A stretch of DNA of 64,000 nt from Marinobacter sp. (lineage in GTDB: Bacteria > Pseudomonadota > Gammaproteobacteria > Pseudomonadales > Oleiphilaceae): contig JASBRL010000096.1 of assembly GCA_030149475.1 (NCBI GenBank), forward strand, positions 1-64,000, given 5' to 3'. Under the pieces are notes generated by a model. The model was not told where the DNA came from. It did no database searches and saw only the letters and a program-made list of their open reading frames with translations. The position numbers were made by a program, and so were the translations under genes. This document shows positions 9,336 to 19,500 of this stretch, one piece after another; the stretch's first letter is position 1; each line of letters starts with the position of its first letter.

Positions 9336-11081
9336 TCAGGAACCGGGCGTGTGGGGATTCATACGGTCGCTGTACAGGGGGGGTAATGCGCTATTTTCCT
9401 GATCGTCCGTTGTCTGGGCACGCAGGTGCTCCAGTTCCCGGACCAGTGCTTCTCCGTTCCAGTTCATGGTGTCAGCCTCAGTGGTGGCGCCAAACAGTCG
9501 CGCCTGCAGGCGATTCAGTTCGGTCCTGAGTTCGGTTCGTTGGGCCCGGCGCAGGATATCCGAAACGGTATTCACCGGACGGTTCGGGTGCCGGACACGA
9601 AACCACTCCGGCAGTCGGGTCAGTGTGTCCGCAGAGCCGTTTCGCGCGGCCTGACACAAGGCCTGGAAGCGCGCAGCTTCGTGCCGATCCGGCCCGGGCT
9701 CGGGGCTTGCTGCCGGCGATTTGCGGCGGAAATACCACAGCAACAACGTTGCCAGCCACCCCAATGCCAGCACGCCACTCACCCACGGCCATAGGCCATA
9801 TCCGGCTGTGCCTTGCAGATCGTTGCTTTGTTCAGAAGGAACCGGCGGCGACGTCGGTTTGTCCGGCGTTGGCGTGGCACCGGGGGCGGGCGGTTTCCGG
9901 GTCTGGTTGCCGGCCGCAGCAATGCTCAGGGTCTGGGCGGGTATCACCGCGACTTCCTGCTTGTCGGTCCTGGTGTTCCACCAGGGAATGCGGACTTCCG
10001 GCAGGGTGACCTTACCCGGCGTTAGGCCAACCAGCGCCGTAGTCTGGCTGAGCTTACCGACCACGGTATCGGTGCCGATGTCGGTGCTGGTTTCCGGGGT
10101 GTCCGGATAGCTTTTCAGGCCGTCAGGGGTGTCGGGGTTGAGCGGAGGCAGCACCTCGGCGCGAAGGCCTTGAGCGGTTACCTCAATGGTTCGGGTCAGG
10201 CTTTCTCCCACGGTTATCTGTGACTGGCCGGATACGCCGGACGCCGACAGCGTCAGCCTGGCAGCGGGTAACCAGGTGTTGCCTGTGAAGCTCGCTGGCG
10301 GAGCCTTGACCGGTATGTCGAACAACTGGGCATGGTCCCTGAGGAACCGCAACTGGCCCTGGCTGGTACGGCTCTGGCCCTCGAACTTGATCGGATCAAG
10401 TGTCAATTTGCCGGTTTTCTGGGGGTAGATGGCATAACGTCTTTCAACGACCTGATAGCGTCGGCCGTCCCGATATCTGCTGTATTCCTGCTGTTTGCCC
10501 ATCGCCTCGATAATGGCGTCCGGATGGGTGGGCTCAGACAGGTCTCCACGAATGAGGTTGCCGGTGAAAAACAGTTTGACTGTCAGCACCAGTTGCTCCT
10601 GCACATAGACGCTGTCTTTGTCGGTGGACAGCTCAATGAATGCGTCGCGGGTCGCTTTTGTGTTGGTAGTGGCATTGCCTGGTTTGACAGTGATGTCGAT
10701 CGGCTTGGAACTGGCGTTGTTGAAGGTCAGTGAAGGAATGGTCAAGGTGCCCGTTTTCAGTGGCGCCAACTGGTATGTCCAGGTAATGGTTGCCCGGGTC
10801 TCACCGTTGACTGTGCGGATGCTGTACTTCTGTTCCCGGGAAAGGATCTTGAAAGTCTTTTCGAGTTTGTCGATGTTGGGCGCCGGCAGGTCCAGGCTAC
10901 CCAGGTTGAACAGAATATCGAAATTGATGGTGAGGGCCATGTCACCAGTGACGGTCAGGGTCAGGGTCTCATTTTCGTGCAGGGATGTGCGGTCAGGCTC
11001 CACCTGCAGCTCATCTGCCGCGAAGGCCTGCGTTGTGGTAATGAACAGCAGGGTAAGAATGACGATCAAACGGCCTACCAT
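9336..11081 (-). CDS. BatD family protein
   Basis: 581 aa; signal peptide, BatD-like beta domains, C-terminal TM; downstream of vWA genes. Confidence 0.88.
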   Translation of the reverse strand: MVGRLIVILTLLFITTTQAFAADELQVEPDRTSLHENETLTLTVTGDMALTINFDILFNLGSLDLPAPNIDKLEKTFKILSREQKYSIRTVNGETRATITWTYQLAPLKTGTLTIPSLTFNNASSKPIDITVKPGNATTNTKATRDAFIELSTDKDSVYVQEQLVLTVKLFFTGNLIRGDLSEPTHPDAIIEAMGKQQEYSRYRDGRRYQVVERRYAIYPQKTGKLTLDPIKFEGQSRTSQGQLRFLRDHAQLFDIPVKAPPASFTGNTWLPAARLTLSASGVSGQSQITVGESLTRTIEVTAQGLRAEVLPPLNPDTPDGLKSYPDTPETSTDIGTDTVVGKLSQTTALVGLTPGKVTLPEVRIPWWNTRTDKQEVAVIPAQTLSIAAAGNQTRKPPAPGATPTPDKPTSPPVPSEQSNDLQGTAGYGLWPWVSGVLALGWLATLLLWYFRRKSPAASPEPGPDRHEAARFQALCQAARNGSADTLTRLPEWFRVRHPNRPVNTVSDILRRAQRTELRTELNRLQARLFGATTEADTMNWNGEALVRELEHLRAQTTDDQENSALPPLYSDRMNPHTPGS

Positions 11082-12931
11082 GGGGTATCACTCTTGTCGG
11101 TTGGTGTGTCACTTTCGCGGTATTGTTGCAAAAACTTCCGCCGTAACAGTCCGCCGGGGTCATCTGGAATCCGGCGCAGCCACTGTTCCTGGCTTTGAGA
11201 CAGAGGTCGGGGTTGGAGTTCGTCCGGAGCTTTTACCGCTTGCTTGCCGCTGGTTTTGCTGTTCTTTTCCTGCGCTTGAGAAGCATCCGCCTGTTGCTGT
11301 GGGGGCTGCTGCTTCCGCTGGTCTCCATTTTGTCCGGCCTGGCCAGATTTTTTCTGCTGATTGCGCTGCTCGTCAGATGATGACTGATCGCCGGATGAGG
11401 GATTATTTTGCGCTTGGGGCTGTGACTGTTTCTGTGGCTGGCTGCCCTGCTTCTGATCCTGGCGCCCGGACGGGTTCTCTGTATTTTCCTTGTTATTACT
11501 CTTTTTATCAGCCCGCTGCTTTTCATTCTGTTTCTGATTGCCCGATTGCTGCTTTTGCTGCTGTTTTTTCTTCTGATCAAGCAGTTTTTTGACCAGGTCA
11601 CGGTTAAAGGCGGCGTCGGTGTTGTCTGGCTGGGTTTTCAGCAGGTCGTTATAGACGTTCAGGGCTTTTTCAAGCTTGCCGTCTTTCGCCAGAGCGTTGG
11701 CCCGGTTGTAGTCGGCGTCCGGGCTGTCAGACGCGGCCCAGGTTTTGGCCGCCGCCCCGTAGTCGCCGGCCCGGTATTGGGCGCTGGCGCGCCAGTCCGG
11801 ATCATTGAACCGGTCGATAGCCTGTTTCGGGTTCTGCTGGATCAGTGCTTGCCCTCGCTGGTCGGGCCTGACCCACAGATCCTGCCAGTCAAAGGCCAGC
11901 GCCGGTCGGGGGGCGAGTGGCGCGATCGTCAGGATCAGCACCAGCAAGGCCCCCCGGCGCCAGCAAAGCAACACCAGCGGTGCGACCAGCCAAAGCAGCC
12001 AGTAACCGTCGTCCTGCCAGCGTTCCACCGTCAGTTTGTCGTTGGTGTTCTGCCAGTCGTTGCTGTCCCGGGCCCTCAGTTTCAAGGCCTGAATGTCGGT
12101 GTCTGTCAGGGTCAGTCTGTGGCTGTTCCCGCCGTTGTTGGCAGCGAGTTCTGACAGGCCGTCCGGGTCCGCACTGGCCATCACGATGGTGCCGTTATCG
12201 CGAATGAACCCCCGTTTGGGAATTGGCATGGGACCGCCAGCCCTGGTACCAACGGCGAGTGTTTTTAACGGGTAGGGACTGCCTTTGAGCAATCTGTTGA
12301 TGTCTTCCTGGCGCTGCCTGGGCACCGCGTCACTGATCAGGAGAATCTCGCCTTTACCTGGTGCGCCCTGATCCAGCAGGGCTTTGGCCTTTTCAATACC
12401 CAGGTCGGCCCGGTTGCCGGATGCGGGCATAATCAATGGGTCCAGCACGCCAAGCAGGGTTTCGATGGTACGGCGATCATCGGTGAGGGGCGTGACGACG
12501 TGTGCGTCTCCGGCATACACAACCAACCCGGTGAAGCTGCCGTCCCGGGCCTTGAGCAAATCGCGGATTTTGCGTTTGGCCAGGGTCAGGCGATCCGGCT
12601 CCACATCGGTGGCCAGCATCGATAACGAAAGGTCCAGGACAATCACCAGACTGTCGTTCTGATGTTCGAGAGGCGTCGGTGCCTTGCGCCAGGTGGGGCC
12701 GGACAGGGCAACGCTCAGCATCACCAGGGTCAGTACCAGCCAGGGCAGGGGGGAGCGGGTCTGGCCTGAGCTGGTGCCGGTGCGGCTCAGTAACGGGTTC
12801 AGCAGTGCCGCGGGCATCACCCGTGACCAACCGCTCAGCCCACGTTGCGTTCGGCGCATCAGCATGGGCAGCAGCGGGGCCACAAGCAGCAGCAGAAGCC
12901 AAAGCGGGCGCAGTAAATGAAAGTCAGACAT
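11075..12931 (-). CDS. vWA domain and TPR protein (BatB/BatC-like fusion)
   Basis: MIDAS-like LDLSLSML, TPR segment, Gln/Lys/Ser-rich C-terminal tail. Confidence 0.9.
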   Translation of the reverse strand: MSDFHLLRPLWLLLLLVAPLLPMLMRRTQRGLSGWSRVMPAALLNPLLSRTGTSSGQTRSPLPWLVLTLVMLSVALSGPTWRKAPTPLEHQNDSLVIVLDLSLSMLATDVEPDRLTLAKRKIRDLLKARDGSFTGLVVYAGDAHVVTPLTDDRRTIETLLGVLDPLIMPASGNRADLGIEKAKALLDQGAPGKGEILLISDAVPRQRQEDINRLLKGSPYPLKTLAVGTRAGGPMPIPKRGFIRDNGTIVMASADPDGLSELAANNGGNSHRLTLTDTDIQALKLRARDSNDWQNTNDKLTVERWQDDGYWLLWLVAPLVLLCWRRGALLVLILTIAPLAPRPALAFDWQDLWVRPDQRGQALIQQNPKQAIDRFNDPDWRASAQYRAGDYGAAAKTWAASDSPDADYNRANALAKDGKLEKALNVYNDLLKTQPDNTDAAFNRDLVKKLLDQKKKQQQKQQSGNQKQNEKQRADKKSNNKENTENPSGRQDQKQGSQPQKQSQPQAQNNPSSGDQSSSDEQRNQQKKSGQAGQNGDQRKQQPPQQQADASQAQEKNSKTSGKQAVKAPDELQPRPLSQSQEQWLRRIPDDPGGLLRRKFLQQYRESDTPTDKSDTPW

Positions 12932-13928
12932 CGGCAGTCTCCCGGGGCCGGAGTGATTGCCACTTCAGTAACTGCAGGAGCAGCCACAGGGCCACTGCCA
13001 GGCCGGCGGGCCAGACATACAGCTCAGTGACCGGGCGGTAGCGCTTGCCCTTCAGCTCGGTTGGTTCGAGTCGGTTGATGGTTTCATAGACCGACTGAAG
13101 TTCGGGCAGACTGCGTGCACGAAAGTAGTCGCCGCCAGTGTTGCTGGCGATTCGTTTGAGCAGGCTCTCGTCCAGATCGCGCGAGGGGTTGACCCGGCGT
13201 GATCCAAGAAAACCCTGTTTGATCATCGATTCGGCGCCAATGCCGATGGTGTAGATCCGCACGCCCGCTGCTTTGGCAATGTCAGCGGCCTTGTCCGGCG
13301 TGACTTCCCCGGCGGTATTGGCGCCATCGGTCAGTAGAATGACCACGCGCTGGTCCTGCGGACGATCACGCAGTCGCTTGACCGCCAGGCCAATAGCGTC
13401 GCCGATGGCGGTGGCCCGTCCGGCCATACCGATGTCGGCTTCCTGCATCAGTACGCCAATGGTTTTCCGGTCGAAGGACAGGGGCGCCTGGATGTAGGGC
13501 TGGGTTCCGAACAGCAGCAACCCCAGCCGGTCGCCCTTGCGCTGTGCGATGAAGGTTCTCAGTACGGATTTAACCGCCGCCAGCCGTGTCACACCCTGTT
13601 GATTCAGTACCATGTCCTGCTCTTCCATACTGGGAGAGATATCCACAGCCAGTAGCAGGTCCCGGCCAGTGACGGGCATCTGAACCACCTCACCGACCTG
13701 CTGGGGGCGGGCCAGGGCGATGACGAGCGCGATCCAGGCCAGTAACAGTAGCAGTTTCTGCCACAGAGGGCTGGCATCGCCTGAGCGGCCGACACCGGGC
13801 AGATTGTGTAGCCAGTGGGCGACCGGAATAACCGGTGCTTCCACCGGCGGTTGCTGGCGACGAAAGCGCCGGATCAGTAGCGGCAGCAAGGTCAGCAGGA
13901 GCATCCACGGATAGGCCAGGCTCAGCAT
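12924..13928 (-). CDS. vWA domain protein (BatA-like)
   Basis: LLLAVDISPSMEEQDM MIDAS motif, VVILLTDGANTAG; N- and C-terminal TM segments. Confidence 0.92.
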   Translation of the reverse strand: MLSLAYPWMLLLTLLPLLIRRFRRQQPPVEAPVIPVAHWLHNLPGVGRSGDASPLWQKLLLLLAWIALVIALARPQQVGEVVQMPVTGRDLLLAVDISPSMEEQDMVLNQQGVTRLAAVKSVLRTFIAQRKGDRLGLLLFGTQPYIQAPLSFDRKTIGVLMQEADIGMAGRATAIGDAIGLAVKRLRDRPQDQRVVILLTDGANTAGEVTPDKAADIAKAAGVRIYTIGIGAESMIKQGFLGSRRVNPSRDLDESLLKRIASNTGGDYFRARSLPELQSVYETINRLEPTELKGKRYRPVTELYVWPAGLAVALWLLLQLLKWQSLRPRETADV

Positions 13929-14389
13929 CGTTGCCCCCTCAGCCAGATCCCTACCGCCTGTCGCGCCTGTTCAGGGGGCAACTGAGCGTGAGGGCGCCAG
14001 CTGCTTTCCGCCAGTTGCCGGAATGTCTGCTCATGCTCTGTGCTGTTACCGGGGCAGGTGCCGACCAGAAACGCTATCCAGGTTTCGCCGCTGAGACTTT
14101 CCGGGTGTTGCTCTGGATAACGGGCCCGGGCGGCTCGCTTGAGCAGCAGATTGAGTTCGATTAACTGCTGTTCAGCTGGCTGCTGGCTGTGGTGGGCATT
14201 ACTCAGCTCCCATAGCGCCCGGCGCAGCCAGCGATTACGGCGACGCCGACGCAGCAGAAAAATGATCGCTGCGGCCATCAGAAGCAGGACAGCCAGCGCC
14301 ACCAGCCACCAGCCCGGGGCGGGTGGCCAGAAGCCGCCGGGCTGAGGCAGGTGGATGTCATGCAGTGCGCTGAGCGGGTCTTTGTCCAT
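13922..14389 (-). CDS. DUF4381 family membrane protein
   Basis: Small protein with TM and Arg-rich segment (WWLVALAVLLLMAAAIIFLLRRRRRNRWLRRAL) between vWA and DUF58 genes. Confidence 0.8.
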   Translation of the reverse strand: MDKDPLSALHDIHLPQPGGFWPPAPGWWLVALAVLLLMAAAIIFLLRRRRRNRWLRRALWELSNAHHSQQPAEQQLIELNLLLKRAARARYPEQHPESLSGETWIAFLVGTCPGNSTEHEQTFRQLAESSWRPHAQLPPEQARQAVGIWLRGQRC

Positions 14390-14401
14390 GAGGTCTTCCG
14401 A

Positions 14402-15358
14402 TTATCCGATCCGGCCGCGAGGCCCGAGAATGCCGCGCAGACTCTGTGCCGGATCATCACCGGTGACGACCGGAAACGCCGTGACCCGGGCAGTTCTGAA
14501 GCAGCGTTCAATGGTCGCTTCGTGATCCCGGACCTTGGCCGCGAAGGCCTTCTGAAAACGCCGGTCTGATCCGTTGAACCAGACCGGGCCATCAGGCCCG
14601 GCCACGGCAAAGCGGCCGTGGCCGGGCAGGGCCTGCTCAAGCGGATCCACAACGCGCAGCGCGGTCACACTGTTGTGACGGGCGAGAGCGCCGAGCAGAC
14701 CGCTGGTTTCCTCGCTCACCATCATGAAATCACTGATCACGAATATCCGGCTGCCAGTGTGGGCGACTCGCCGGGCTTCGTGCAGGGCACCATCGAGTGT
14801 TATCGGAGTCGGCGGGTCCGCGGCGGGCGCGGCTGGAGTTTGCAGCGTGTCCGGACCGTGCTGGAACTGGGCGAGGGCATCCAGCAGCCGCAGTACTGAT
14901 TTTTTACGCCGCGCCGGGCGGACAACCACAATGCCCCGCTCGGAAAACACGATGCCGCCGATCTGATCCCCGGCCCAGAGCCCGAGCCAGGCAATCAGTG
15001 CCGCCAATTGGGCGCAACGTACCTGCTTGTAGGCCCCCTGACTGCCAAAGAACAGGGTCCGGTTGAAATCGCAGATCAGCAGAACCGGGCGTTCCCGTTC
15101 CTCCTCGTACAGTTTGGTGTGCGGTGTCTGGCGGCGGGCGGTGACTCGCCAGTCGATGCTGCGAATATCGTCCCCCGGCTGATACTGACGCACTTCCGCG
15201 AACGCCATGCCCCGCCCGCGGCGTGGAGATGCCTGCAAGCCCGACTGGCGGGTCCGGACCTGTTGGGCACCGGGCAGACGAAGCGCCCTGGCGTCCGCCT
15301 GGAGCCGGATCAGACCTGGCAGGTCGATGCAGATCGGGGTGTCCTGTAATTCGTTCAT
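14402..15358 (-). CDS. DUF58 domain protein
   Basis: GRGMAFAEVRQYQPGDDIRSIDWRVTAR motif. Confidence 0.93.
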   Translation of the reverse strand: MNELQDTPICIDLPGLIRLQADARALRLPGAQQVRTRQSGLQASPRRGRGMAFAEVRQYQPGDDIRSIDWRVTARRQTPHTKLYEEERERPVLLICDFNRTLFFGSQGAYKQVRCAQLAALIAWLGLWAGDQIGGIVFSERGIVVVRPARRKKSVLRLLDALAQFQHGPDTLQTPAAPAADPPTPITLDGALHEARRVAHTGSRIFVISDFMMVSEETSGLLGALARHNSVTALRVVDPLEQALPGHGRFAVAGPDGPVWFNGSDRRFQKAFAAKVRDHEATIERCFRTARVTAFPVVTGDDPAQSLRGILGPRGRIG

Positions 15359-15370
15359 GCAAACTTCACG

Positions 15371-16333
15371 TCAGGCGGTGACAGGAACGCAGTCAATCAG
15401 GCGCTGGATGACGAGATCGGGGGTCATGCCTTCGGCCTCAGCCTCAAAAGTCAGCAACAGACGATGCCGGAGCACATCGAACACCATGGTGCGGACATCA
15501 TCCGGGCTGACAAAGTCACGACCGTCCAGCCAGGCCAGTGCCCGTGAGCAACGGTCCAGGGCGATGGTGCCGCGGGGACTGGCGCCAAAGGCGGTCCAGC
15601 GGCCCAGTTCCGGGTCCAGACTGCCGGGGTCACGGCTGGCCAGCACCAGTGCCAGCAGGTAGTCCTCGACCGGCTCGGCCATATAGATTTCACTGATCGC
15701 CTGACGGGCTTCGAAGACCTGGTCGGCGGTAATTCTGACCGCCGCTGCCGGCACGCCCTGGCGATAGTCGTTGCGGGCCAGGTGGAGAATATCCCGTTCC
15801 GCACCGGCTGAAGGGTAGCCGATGTTCACGTGCATCAGGAAACGATCAAGCTGGGCTTCGGGCAGCGGATAGGTGCCTTCCTGTTCGATCGGGTTCTGGG
15901 TGGCCATCACCATGAACAGCCGGTCCAGAGCGAAAGTTCGCATGCCCACGCTAACCTGACGTTCACCCATGGCTTCCAGCAACGCCGACTGAACCTTGGC
16001 GGGTGCGCGGTTGATTTCGTCCGCCAGCACCAGATTGTGGAAAATGGGGCCTTTCTGGAATTCGAACTCACCGGTTTCCGGCCGGTAGATTTCACTGCCC
16101 GTTACGTCCGATGGTAGTAGATCAGGGGTGAACTGAATGCGGTGAAAATCGCCTTCCAGATGATCACCCAGCGCCTTGATGGCCGTGGTTTTGGCGAGCC
16201 CTGGGGCTCCTTCGACCAACAGGTGGCCATCCGCCAGCAGGGCAATCAACAGACGTTCAACCAGTTTTTCCTGACCAATTATCCGTTTCGCTAACTGAGC
16301 TTTAAGCTCACCAAACGTATGCTGTAAAGACAT
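15371..16333 (-). CDS. MoxR family AAA+ ATPase
   Basis: GAPGLAKT Walker A, LVLADEINRAPAKVQSALLEAMGERQVS; ATG at 16333 (MSLQHTFGELK). Confidence 0.95.
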   Translation of the reverse strand: MSLQHTFGELKAQLAKRIIGQEKLVERLLIALLADGHLLVEGAPGLAKTTAIKALGDHLEGDFHRIQFTPDLLPSDVTGSEIYRPETGEFEFQKGPIFHNLVLADEINRAPAKVQSALLEAMGERQVSVGMRTFALDRLFMVMATQNPIEQEGTYPLPEAQLDRFLMHVNIGYPSAGAERDILHLARNDYRQGVPAAAVRITADQVFEARQAISEIYMAEPVEDYLLALVLASRDPGSLDPELGRWTAFGASPRGTIALDRCSRALAWLDGRDFVSPDDVRTMVFDVLRHRLLLTFEAEAEGMTPDLVIQRLIDCVPVTA

Positions 16334-16555
16334 TGGCGGATACCGCTCCTGAATGGACTGTCGTTGTGAAGATGAACGGCAACAGTTTTTGTCCCCGGCA
16401 CGCAAAAATCAAGGGTTTGACTATGCTTGGATGACAGACTCGGCCATTAGCGCCGCCAATGACGTTACCAAAGGAGGCTGAAGGGCTTGTGGCGACACGA
16501 ACGACACAATCACCCGCTCGCTTGATTACGATTCGTTCACAAAATGAGGTCAATT

Positions 16556-19500
16556 ATGAATACGCTGACCGTAGCCAGCAAAGACCAGTTCTTTGAAAAG
16601 CTGGCGGATGCTTTTGGCCAGAAAATTGAAAAGACAGAAGCCCGGAAAATCAGCGATTTCGCGGTTCAGTATTTCACGCACCTGCCCCTGGATGAGTTGC
16701 TGAGCCGGCGGTTCTCGGACGTGTACGGTTCAACGATCGCCGCGTGGCAGTTCATGCAGAAACGCGCGGCGGACGACACGCTGGTTTCCGTGTTCAATCC
16801 GGACCTGGAGAGCGATGGCTGGCAGTCGACACATTCGGTCATTTATGTCCTTCATTACGATATTCCCTTTCTGATTGACTCGATCCGGATCGCCATCAAC
16901 CAGCGGGAAATTGGCACTCACAGTATTCATCATGCGGTGTTGCAGGTGGAGCGGGACAAAGCCGGCCAACTGAAAAAACTCCACACGTCGGCCCGCAAAT
17001 CCAGCAAATCCGGATTTGAAGCGTTTATTGTGCTGGAGGTCGACCGACACAGTGATCCGCAGGATCTGGCGCAACTGGAAAACACCCTTCAGGACGTGCT
17101 GCACGAAGTCCGTATTGCGGTCGCAGATTTCCCGCTGATGAAGGACAAATCCGAAGAGATTGTTCGCGAACTGGCCAATACCAATGCCCGGATCAGTGAG
17201 GATGATCTCAACGAGGCGCGCAGTTTCGTAAGCTGGTTGTCGCAGGACCATTTCACCTTCCTTGGTTATGACGAATACGACTTTGTGAAGAGCAAACAGG
17301 GCGTCATTGTGCGACGGGTAGCGGACTCGGAAATGGGTATTCTGCGGGTGAACAACGAGCGCCCCGACAAAGTCCGTCTTGACGAGTTGCCGAGCCGCAC
17401 GCGTCAGGAAATGACCCGCACCGATGATATCTTCATTTTCGCCAAGTCTGCCCAGCGCTCCCGGGTTCATCGCCCCGCCTATCCGGATTACATTGCGGTG
17501 AAAAAATTTGACGATCAGGGCGAGGTCGTGGGTGAGCGCCGTTTCCTCGGCCTGTATACCTCACGGGTCTATCACGAACGTCCGGACCAGATTCCTTTGT
17601 TGCGCAGGAAGGTGTCGTCCATCCTCAACAACTCCGGATTCCTGATGGACGATTACATCGGCAAGGAGCTGGACCAGATCCTGACCCTGTATCCCCGGGA
17701 CGAGCTGTTCCAGATCGAGCCCGGAGACCTTTATCGGACGGCTCTGGATATTCTCTACATTCAGGAAAGACGCAAAATCAAGCTGTTCATGCGCGAGGAC
17801 GTGTACGGTCAGTTCGTCACGTGCCTCGCATTTTTCCCCCGTGATATCTACACCACGGAATTGCGCTTGCGAGTACAGCGGGTCCTGGCAGAGCGGCTGG
17901 AAGCGGAAAATATTGAGTTTGTGACGCATTTCTCCGAATCGGTGTTGGCCCGGGTGCAGTTCACGATACGAGTACCCCAGGCCGAACACCGCCAGTTGCC
18001 CGTCGCGGAGTTGCAGGAGCAGATCATCGGGTTGGCGCAGTCCTGGCGTGACGGCCTGGCCGAGGCACTCAACGAGAGTTACGGCGAGGAGCGCGGAAAT
18101 GATCTGTTGCGGCTGTATCAGACGGCCTTCCCGGCCAGCTACCAGGAACTCTTTTCGCCCCGGCGGGCGGCCATCGATCTTGAGCATATTACCGAAGCGA
18201 CGGATACCAGTCGGCTGGCCATGAGTTTTTACCGGGCGCTTGAGGAAGACGAAACGACGTTACATATCAAGTTGTTCCATCCGGATGAACAACTGCCGCT
18301 GTCTGATGTAATGCCCATTTTTGACAACCTTGGGTTCCGGGTGATTGGCGAGCATCCCTTTGAGGTATGCAACCGAAACGATCGACGGGTCTGGATTCAT
18401 GACTTTCTGCTTCAGGCTCATACCGGGGAAACAGTTGACATCCACCGGGTCAAACCGATTTTTGAGGAGCTGTTTCGTCGGGTCTGGTACGGTGAAGCCG
18501 AAAATGACAGCTTCAACCGACTCGTACTGGCATCCTATCTTGGCTGGCGTGAAATCGCGGTGTTGAGGACATTTGCCCGCTACATGCGTCAGATTCGCAT
18601 TTCCAACAGTCAGACGTTCATTTCCAACACCCTGGTTAACTATGTGTCCCTGGCACAGCTGTTACTGGATTTTTTCGATGTCCGTTTCAACCCCGACCGG
18701 GCCCAGAGTGAAGGCAAGACCCGGGCGGCCCAGCAGAAGCTGGAGCTGGAGTTCAATGCCGGCCTGGATGAGGTTGAAAACCTTAGTGAAGACAAGGTAT
18801 TGCGGCTTTATCTTGAGCTGATGCAGGCCACTCTTCGGACCAACTATTATCAGCCTGACCGGAACGGTGAGGCCAAATCCTACATCAGTCTGAAGTTCAA
18901 CCCGGCGGACATTCCGGACATGCCGCTGCCTTTGCCGATGTTCGAGATTTTTGTCTATTCGCCCCGGGTTGAAGGGGTGCACTTGCGCGGGGGCCGGGTC
19001 GCGCGTGGTGGGCTGAGATGGTCAGACCGGTTCGAGGACTATCGCACCGAAATTCTGGGGCTGGTCAAGGCGCAGCAGGTCAAAAACGCAGTGATCGTGC
19101 CGGTTGGCGCCAAAGGGGGGTTTGTCGCGAAAAAGCTGCCGGATCCGGGGGACCGGGAGGCCTTTCAGAAAGAGGGGATTGAAGCCTACAAGACGTTCAT
19201 CCGTGGTCTGCTGGACATTACCGACAACCTGTCCAATGGAGGCATCGTGTCGCCTGAACGGGTGGTTCGCCATGACGACGATGATCACTACCTGGTGGTG
19301 GCCGCCGACAAGGGCACAGCGACCTTCTCGGATATCGCCAATGGCCTGGCCGACGAGTACGGCTTCTGGATGGGGGACGCGTTTGCCTCTGGCGGCAGTC
19401 ATGGCTATGACCACAAGAAAATGGGGATAACCGCCAAAGGGGCCTGGGTCTCGGTGGAGCGCCATTTCCGGGAACTGGGTATCAATCCTGCCAGCGATGA

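Noticed and set aside
9214-9402. 62-aa plus-strand ORF between ccmI and BatD
   Set aside because: TTG start, no domain, partly overlaps BatD; insufficient support for a gene.
10618-11592. 324-aa plus-strand ORF
   Set aside because: Antisense to BatD and the vWA-TPR gene; no recognisable domain.
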